Assembly: GCA_900547615.1 (NCBI GenBank)
Contig: URHH01000043.1
Span: 1-18,905 of the forward strand
Source: an uncultured Blautia sp.
GTDB lineage: Bacteria > Bacillota > Clostridia > Lachnospirales > Lachnospiraceae
Direction: 5' to 3'
Length of the DNA stretch: 18,905 nt
In this document: positions 14,738 to 18,905 of the stretch, piece by piece
Numbering within the stretch: position 1 is the stretch's first letter
Layout: each line of letters opens with the position of its first letter
Program-made: the position numbers and the translations under genes
Notes under the pieces: model-generated
The model's database searches: none
What the model was told of the DNA's origin: nothing
What the model saw: the letters and a program-made list of their open reading frames with translations, nothing else

Positions 14738-15397
14738 TTATAACAGTTGGAATGTGTTTTTTTCATAAGAAATCAGTCCATCCTTTTGCATATAAGATAG
14801 TTCTCGAGTCAACGCGCTGCGGTCGGCACATAGATATTTAGCTAATTCAAGTCGACTTAAGGGGATGGTAAATTGCCTGCTATCTTGATCAAGGGCTTGT
14901 TGCTGTAAATATGTAAGAATTTTTTCTCTTAGAGTTTTTTTCGAGATTACTTCAATTTTATGCATCAGCTGAACATTTTTGTCTCCTATCAGTTGAACCA
15001 TATTTTCAATCAACCGATGATGAAAGGTACAGCTCATTTTACATGAGTGAATAATTTTATGGAAAGGTAAAAATAAAACTGTACAGGGTGCAGCTGCGAA
15101 AAAACTAACATGCGCATCTAAATGGCTTCCACAAGAAAAAGATTCCCCAAAAAGCTCCCCCTCTTTCATTGCTACAAGGAGTGTCTGGTAGCCTTCTGAA
15201 TCTTCCTTAACCATATGGACGATGCCAGACAATATAATACCAACACTTCGAACCTCATTACCTTCCAGAAGGATAATTTCATCTTTTTGATAATTTTTTT
15301 GGAAGCTTCCCAAACAATTCAACATGGCTGGAAGATCCTCTTCACAAATGCCATTGAAGATTGGGAGCGAAGCAAGTTGTTTGAAATTAAGTTGCAT
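14738..15397 (-). CDS. Crp/Fnr-family transcriptional regulator 2
   Basis: This 219-residue paralogue of regulator 1 has an effector barrel (about 12-115; FNGICEEDLPAML, EGNEVRSVGIILSGIV), a dimer helix, and an HTH (about 180-207) with recognition helix DRSALTRELSYM. The helix differs from regulator 1 mainly at STMCN versus SALTR. It lies between asrABC and the HD/kinase/aminotransferase operon, and its operator motif is found at both. ATG 15397 is preferred over ATG 15433 because GAAAGGAGAG lies just upstream. Cysteines are scattered (C28, C89, C105, C119, C123) without the FNR pattern; the effector is unknown. Confidence 0.9.
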   Translation of the reverse strand: MQLNFKQLASLPIFNGICEEDLPAMLNCLGSFQKNYQKDEIILLEGNEVRSVGIILSGIVHMVKEDSEGYQTLLVAMKEGELFGESFSCGSHLDAHVSFFAAAPCTVLFLPFHKIIHSCKMSCTFHHRLIENMVQLIGDKNVQLMHKIEVISKKTLREKILTYLQQQALDQDSRQFTIPLSRLELAKYLCADRSALTRELSYMQKDGLISYEKNTFQLL

Positions 15398-15423
15398 ATT
15401 GTCTCTCCTTTCTTCTGAGATAA

Positions 15424-15452
15424 AGTATAGCATTTTGTGGTAGGCGTTGCAA
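15424..15452 (-). promoter_or_regulatory. Promoter of Crp/Fnr regulator 2 overlapped by its operator
   Basis: On the minus strand TTGCAA (-35, + 15447-15452), a 17 bp spacer and TATACT (-10, + 15424-15429) form a normal promoter. The -35 is part of the palindrome at 15446-15459, so binding would block RNA polymerase and repress the regulator's own gene. Confidence 0.65.
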
Positions 15453-15487
15453 GCGCAACACAGAACTGATGAAAAATGCTTTATTCT
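15446..15487 (+). promoter_or_regulatory. FNR-box-like operator and class II promoter of the HD/kinase/aminotransferase operon
   Basis: GTTGCAAGCGCAAC (15446-15459) has the same 5-4-5 palindrome as the asr site. A -10-like TATTCT (15482-15487) lies exactly 22 bp downstream on the plus strand, giving a site centre of -41.5 for a start near 15494. A TATAAA at 15488-15493 is an alternative -10 that would not fit the geometry. Confidence 0.6.
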
Positions 15488-15531
15488 TATAAAGAGATAT
15501 AAAAATTTTTCAAGAAAGGATACTTGTCAAC

Positions 15532-16035
15532 GTGATTAATAATGAAACCCATCTTTTATACAGTGTATTGTGCTATGAAGAAGGACATTGTAGACGTACG
15601 CAACATATCCTTAAGGTTTATGCATTAGCCAAGCTGTTTGGTGAGCAAGAAAAAATCTCTGTTGAAGATCAGCAAATTTTGCAAGCAGCAGCCATTTTAC
15701 ATGATGTAGCAATTAAATATTGCAAAGAACATTATAACGGGGATGCCAGTCAGAACAATCAGAAACAGGTGGTATCTATCCTTGTGACTCGCTTTTTAGA
15801 ATCGGCCAATTATCTTCCGTCGTATGTTCCGAAAATCATTGAACTGGTGAATTGCCATCATGATTATGACAAGCCCAAAAATAAACTATTGCAACTTTTG
15901 ATGGAAGCCGATCTAATTGTAAACTGTTATGAAAACCGGCCAGATCATAAAAAAGCAGAATATATAAAGAAAATTTTTCAAACAGATGGAGGAAAGGAAC
16001 TGCTGGCACTTTGTTTGAAAAAAGAAATGGAATAG
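15532..16035 (+). CDS. HD-domain phosphohydrolase-like protein 1
   Basis: In this 167-residue protein the metal-binding HD signature is complete: H25, H57-D58 (AILHDVA), H109/H110 and D127. HD proteins hydrolyse phosphate esters or nucleotides; the substrate here is unknown. GTG 15532 is the start, with AGAAAGGA about 11 bases upstream, which is rather far. The C-terminus (IFQTDGGKELLALC) is nearly repeated in the next gene (IFQTESGKTLCRLC), so the two arose by tandem duplication. It opens a five-gene operon divergent from Crp/Fnr regulator 2. Base composition is AT-richer than in the asr genes. Confidence 0.85.
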   Translation: MINNETHLLYSVLCYEEGHCRRTQHILKVYALAKLFGEQEKISVEDQQILQAAAILHDVAIKYCKEHYNGDASQNNQKQVVSILVTRFLESANYLPSYVPKIIELVNCHHDYDKPKNKLLQLLMEADLIVNCYENRPDHKKAEYIKKIFQTDGGKELLALCLKKEME

Positions 16036-16044
16036 GAGGGTATT

Positions 16045-16548
16045 ATGTATCAGGAAAATATAATTGATATGTTAATGCAGAAGATGATTCGTTTTAATCA
16101 GAATGATCCACAACGCATTCATCATTTGATAAAAGTTCACAGTTTTGCACAGATGATTGGTCGTATGGAACAGTTGGATGGGCATAGGCAGTTTTTAACA
16201 GAATGCGCCGCATTGGTTCATGATATTGGTATTCGGCCAGCAGAAGAAAAGTATGGGATGTCCAATGGGAGATTACAGGAGCAAGAAGGTCCTTTTTATG
16301 CCCGCAAAATGTTGGGAGAGTTGGGATTTGAGGAAGCAGACATCAATCGAATCTGCTATTTAGTAGGACACCATCATACCTACGCAGATATAGATGGTAT
16401 TGACTATCAGATTCTTGTGGAAGCAGATTTTTTGGTAAATTTTTATGAAGATAATCTGGGAAAAAACATAATAGAAACCACATTACAGAAGATTTTTCAA
16501 ACAGAGTCAGGAAAAACACTGTGCAGACTTTGTTATTTCGGTCACTGA
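16045..16548 (+). CDS. HD-domain phosphohydrolase-like protein 2
   Basis: This is a second 167-residue HD protein, a tandem paralogue of the preceding one and equal in length. Metal ligands are H27, H59-D60 (ALVHDIG), H109-H111 (GHHH) and D128. The loop after the HD (EEKYGMSNGRLQEQEGP) is closer to the common YedJ/HD family than the same loop in copy 1. This suggests that copy 2 kept the ancestral substrate site and copy 1 diverged, or that they form a heterodimer. AGGAGGG overlaps the stop of copy 1. The physiological substrate is unknown. Confidence 0.87.
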   Translation: MYQENIIDMLMQKMIRFNQNDPQRIHHLIKVHSFAQMIGRMEQLDGHRQFLTECAALVHDIGIRPAEEKYGMSNGRLQEQEGPFYARKMLGELGFEEADINRICYLVGHHHTYADIDGIDYQILVEADFLVNFYEDNLGKNIIETTLQKIFQTESGKTLCRLCYFGH

Positions 16549-16560
16549 GGAAATATGGCT

Positions 16561-17400
16561 ATGGCAGATAAAAAGCAAACTCAAATTTTATTGATCAATG
16601 ATATGGCAGGTTATGGAAAGGTCGCCTTATCTGTCATGATTCCTGTTTTGTCTCACTTGAGATTTGAAACTTTCAATTTGCCTACTGCACTTGTTTCCAA
16701 CACTCTGGATTATGGTCAGTTTGATATTCTGGATACAACAGAATATATGGAAAATACGCTTCTGGTATGGAAGAAACTCATGTTTTCTTTCGATGCAATC
16801 TGTACTGGATTTATTGTGTCGGAAAGGCAGTCATCTCTTGTATATGAATACTGTAAGGAACAACAAAAATCAGGTACTTCGATTTTTGTTGATCCAATTA
16901 TGGGAGATGACGGAAAACGATACAATGGTGTAACAAATCAAGTAGTCACTTACATGAAACGGTTGTGTTCTATTGCAGATGTGATTGTCCCCAATATTAC
17001 GGAGGCGTGCTTTTTATCCGAATACACAGTTAAACACACTTACTCTGAACCGGAAATTGAAGTAATCGCAAATCGACTACATACGCTTGGTGCTAAATCC
17101 GTTGTGATTACAAGCGCAAATATCAATGGAAAAATGTTTACTGTTGTAAAAAGTTCTCCGAAAAATTCGTGTATCTTGCTTCCTTATGAAGAAATACCGG
17201 TGCGTTTTCCAGGTACAGGAGATATTTTTATGGCGATTGTAGTAGGGTATTATTTAAAATCAGGCCAGATTTTAGAGAGCGTACAAAGTGCAATGAGACA
17301 ACTCGAAAAAATTATTTATGCCAATCTACATGATACTGACAAATACAAGGGAATTCCCATTGAACAATTTTTGGAGGAAATTAACGATGAAAAAGCCTAA
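16561..17400 (+). CDS. Pyridoxal/pyridoxamine kinase-like protein (ribokinase superfamily)
   Basis: In this 279-residue protein, INDMAGYGKVALS opens the sugar/vitamin-binding site near residues 13-24. FVDPIMGDDGK (109-119) and VPNITEA (143-149) are typical of PdxK/PdxY kinases. GTGD (218-221) is the anion hole with catalytic Asp221. It would phosphorylate pyridoxal, pyridoxamine or pyridoxine with ATP to give PLP or its forms; a hydroxymethylpyrimidine substrate is less likely. ATG 16561 is preferred to ATG 16555 because GAGG lies 10 rather than 4 bases upstream. It is encoded two genes before a PLP-dependent aminotransferase, a sensible pairing. The N-terminal VSNTLDYGQ segment is unusual compared with generic gut pyridoxamine kinases. 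Confidence 0.85.
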   Translation: MADKKQTQILLINDMAGYGKVALSVMIPVLSHLRFETFNLPTALVSNTLDYGQFDILDTTEYMENTLLVWKKLMFSFDAICTGFIVSERQSSLVYEYCKEQQKSGTSIFVDPIMGDDGKRYNGVTNQVVTYMKRLCSIADVIVPNITEACFLSEYTVKHTYSEPEIEVIANRLHTLGAKSVVITSANINGKMFTVVKSSPKNSCILLPYEEIPVRFPGTGDIFMAIVVGYYLKSGQILESVQSAMRQLEKIIYANLHDTDKYKGIPIEQFLEEINDEKA

Positions 17401-17656
17401 AATTAAAATCAGTTTAATAGATCAAAAAGGACATATGGGGTGCCATCGTGGTCATCGAATTGGAGATACCTTTGACTTTGATACCGAAAGAGGTGCTCTC
17501 TGCCCAATGGCCATGCACGTGGCTTTCCCTTACATTGACATTCTGCGGTATGGGGGAAAACTCCCCAGCCAACCAGATGGCTCCATTGTATTCTGCTGTC
17601 CAGATGTGGATGTAATCAATGTATTTAAAATTGAAGTAGAGGAGGAAAAGAACTGA
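17387..17656 (+). CDS. TIGR04076 family protein
   Basis: This 89-residue small protein matches the TIGR04076 pattern: a G-C-x-x-GH-R-IGD-x-F-x-F motif (MGCHRGHRIGDTFDF), ALCPMAMHVAFPYIDILRYG, and SIVFCCPDVDV-x-FKIE at the C-terminus. Four conserved cysteines and three histidines suggest a metal or Fe-S site, but no function is established for the family. It overlaps the kinase by 14 bases, and TTGGAGG sits within the kinase gene, so translation is coupled. The gene after it begins 2 bases beyond the stop. Tight packing between a PLP kinase and an aminotransferase is the strongest clue to its role. Confidence 0.85.
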   Translation: MKKPKIKISLIDQKGHMGCHRGHRIGDTFDFDTERGALCPMAMHVAFPYIDILRYGGKLPSQPDGSIVFCCPDVDVINVFKIEVEEEKN

Positions 17657-17657
17657 A

Positions 17658-18833
17658 ATGAATCCTTATATCAAACAAGCAAATCAGCAGTTTGTTCCTG
17701 TATATAATCGTTATCCCATTGTATGGGACCATGGCGAAGGTATGTACCTTTATGATACAGAGGGAAAACGGTATTTGGATTTCGGGTCTGGAATCGGTGT
17801 GTGTGCTTTGGGATATCACGATCCAAATTACACACGTACACTGCAAGAACAGATGGAGAAGCTGCTACACACCTCTAATCTTTTTTATAATGTTCCTGCA
17901 ATTGAAGCTGCAAAGTTGTTCAATCAGGCATCTGGCATGGAGCAGGTGTTTTTCACAAATTCTGGAACGGAAGCAATCGAAGGTGCAGTTAAAATTGCTA
18001 AGAAATATCATTTTTTGAAGCATAATAATCATAATGGAGAGATCATTGCCATGAAAAAATCCTTTCACGGCAGATCTATGGGGGCGTTATCCATAACGGG
18101 GAAAGCAACCTATCAGGAACCTTTTGCTCCTATGCTTGCTCATGTTAAATTTGCCGATTTCAATGATCTGGACAGCGTTAAACGCTTGATTACAAAAAAT
18201 ACCTGTGCAATTTTTATGGAAACAGTACAAGGTGAGGGCGGAATTTATCCTACTACTGAGTACTTTATCAAAGGAGTCCGAAAGCTGTGCGATGAGAACA
18301 AAATTTTGATGGTTTTGGATGAGATTCAATGTGGTATGGGCAGAAGCGGAAATATGTTTGCGTATCAGCTGTACGACGTTGCTCCCGACATTGTGGTTTC
18401 GGCAAAGGCTTTGGGATGCGGAATTCCGGTAGGTGCAATTGGAACCAGAGGGGCAGCAACCGGTGTATTGTGTGCAGGAGATCATGGCACAACTTACGGC
18501 TCCAATCCTCTGGCCGCTGCAGCCGTTACTGCTGTATTCCAGCTTTATCAACAGTATGACATATTGGCGAATGTCAGGGTTATGACGACCTATTTAGATA
18601 AGGCATTGTCCGAATTGACCGCTCAAAAAGTTGTGATCAAAGAGGTGCGCGGACTGGGGCTTATGAAAGGAATTGAACTGTCTGTACCTGCCGCATACTA
18701 TATAAATGCTTTACAAGAAGCGGGAATTATCGTAATTCCTTCAGGTTCACATGTGATTCGCCTGTTGCCTCCGTTGATTTTAGAGAAAGAGCATATTGAT
18801 GCGTTACTGTATGTGCTTAAGAAAATATTATAA
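17658..18833 (+). CDS. Class III PLP-dependent aminotransferase (ArgD-like)
   Basis: In this 391-residue protein, PLP-phosphate binding appears as NSGTEA (101-106) and the cofactor aspartate as LDEIQCG (D221). The Schiff-base lysine is K250 in VSAKALGCGIPVG, and HGTTYGSNP (276-284) closes the site. The length and the HTSNLFYN / FHGRSMGALS segments are those of acetylornithine or ornithine-type aminotransferases rather than the longer taurine-pyruvate enzymes. The amino donor is unknown, and arginine synthesis is doubtful because no arg genes surround it. GAGGAGGAAAAG overlaps the end of the previous gene. It is the last gene of the operon; the 72 bases after it show no clear terminator. Confidence 0.9.
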   Translation: MNPYIKQANQQFVPVYNRYPIVWDHGEGMYLYDTEGKRYLDFGSGIGVCALGYHDPNYTRTLQEQMEKLLHTSNLFYNVPAIEAAKLFNQASGMEQVFFTNSGTEAIEGAVKIAKKYHFLKHNNHNGEIIAMKKSFHGRSMGALSITGKATYQEPFAPMLAHVKFADFNDLDSVKRLITKNTCAIFMETVQGEGGIYPTTEYFIKGVRKLCDENKILMVLDEIQCGMGRSGNMFAYQLYDVAPDIVVSAKALGCGIPVGAIGTRGAATGVLCAGDHGTTYGSNPLAAAAVTAVFQLYQQYDILANVRVMTTYLDKALSELTAQKVVIKEVRGLGLMKGIELSVPAAYYINALQEAGIIVIPSGSHVIRLLPPLILEKEHIDALLYVLKKIL

Positions 18834-18905
18834 CTAGTGTACTGTATTGCTGATATTTAACTAAATATTTATAGCTATTATAGCCGCTTCATGTTAAAAT
18901 AAAAG

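Noticed and set aside
17658..18833. Taurine-pyruvate aminotransferase as a firm call
   Set aside because: The protein is too short and its motifs are ArgD-like; the sulfonate link rests only on shared regulation.
1..18905. CRISPR arrays, riboswitches, insertion sequences and replication origins
   Set aside because: No regularly spaced repeats, transposase genes, terminal inverted repeats with target duplications, or known aptamer consensus were seen.

Overview
The window looks like chromosome of an anaerobic gut Clostridia, most likely Lachnospiraceae (Blautia/Dorea-like). The reasons are strong AGGAGG-type ribosome binding sites, the pcrA/rlmD housekeeping block, relics of a Lachnospiraceae-type conjugative element, and strictly anaerobic Fe-S enzymes (Hcp class I, AsrABC). 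The genus call is inference; no rRNA is present.

Region 1 (1-5870) is housekeeping. It holds the C-terminal end of an ABC permease, a tRNA-Arg(ACG) with its own promoter and terminator, a duplicated CmpB-type membrane protein, the PcrA helicase, a small membrane protein with an acidic tail, and the 23S rRNA methyltransferase RlmD/RumA. Region 2 (5871-7900) is a graveyard of a mobile element just downstream of the rlmD 3' end. Four consecutive accessory genes are each broken: a 39-bp in-frame partial duplication carrying TGA, a second in-frame TGA, a frameshift/deletion, and a one-base frameshift in an XRE regulator. They are interspersed with strong hairpin terminators.

Region 3 (7845-11715) is a nitrosative/redox-stress module on the minus strand: a Fe-S protein, a cupin, a ferredoxin and the hybrid-cluster protein Hcp. 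It is transcribed divergently from a Crp/Fnr regulator. Region 4 (11811-15397) is the anaerobic sulfite reductase operon asrA-asrB-asrC with a second, paralogous Crp/Fnr regulator upstream. Region 5 (15532-18833) is an AT-richer five-gene operon on the plus strand: two tandem HD-domain hydrolases, a pyridoxal-kinase-like enzyme, a TIGR04076 protein and a class III (ArgD-like) aminotransferase.

The most interesting result is regulatory. Three 14-bp FNR-box-like palindromes are visible: GTTGT-N4-ACAAC between the hcp operon and regulator 1, and GTTGC-N4-GCAAC upstream of asrA and again between regulator 2 and the HD/kinase/aminotransferase operon. At all three operons the palindrome lies exactly 22 bp from a -10-like hexamer, which puts it at -41.5, the class II Crp/Fnr activator position. 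By the same logic each regulator's own promoter overlaps its site (autorepression). This predicts that the uncharacterised operon of region 5 is co-activated with sulfite reductase, and so may be an undescribed accessory pathway of anaerobic sulfur or amino-acid metabolism. The promoter geometry is read directly from the sequence; the biochemical role of region 5 is inference.
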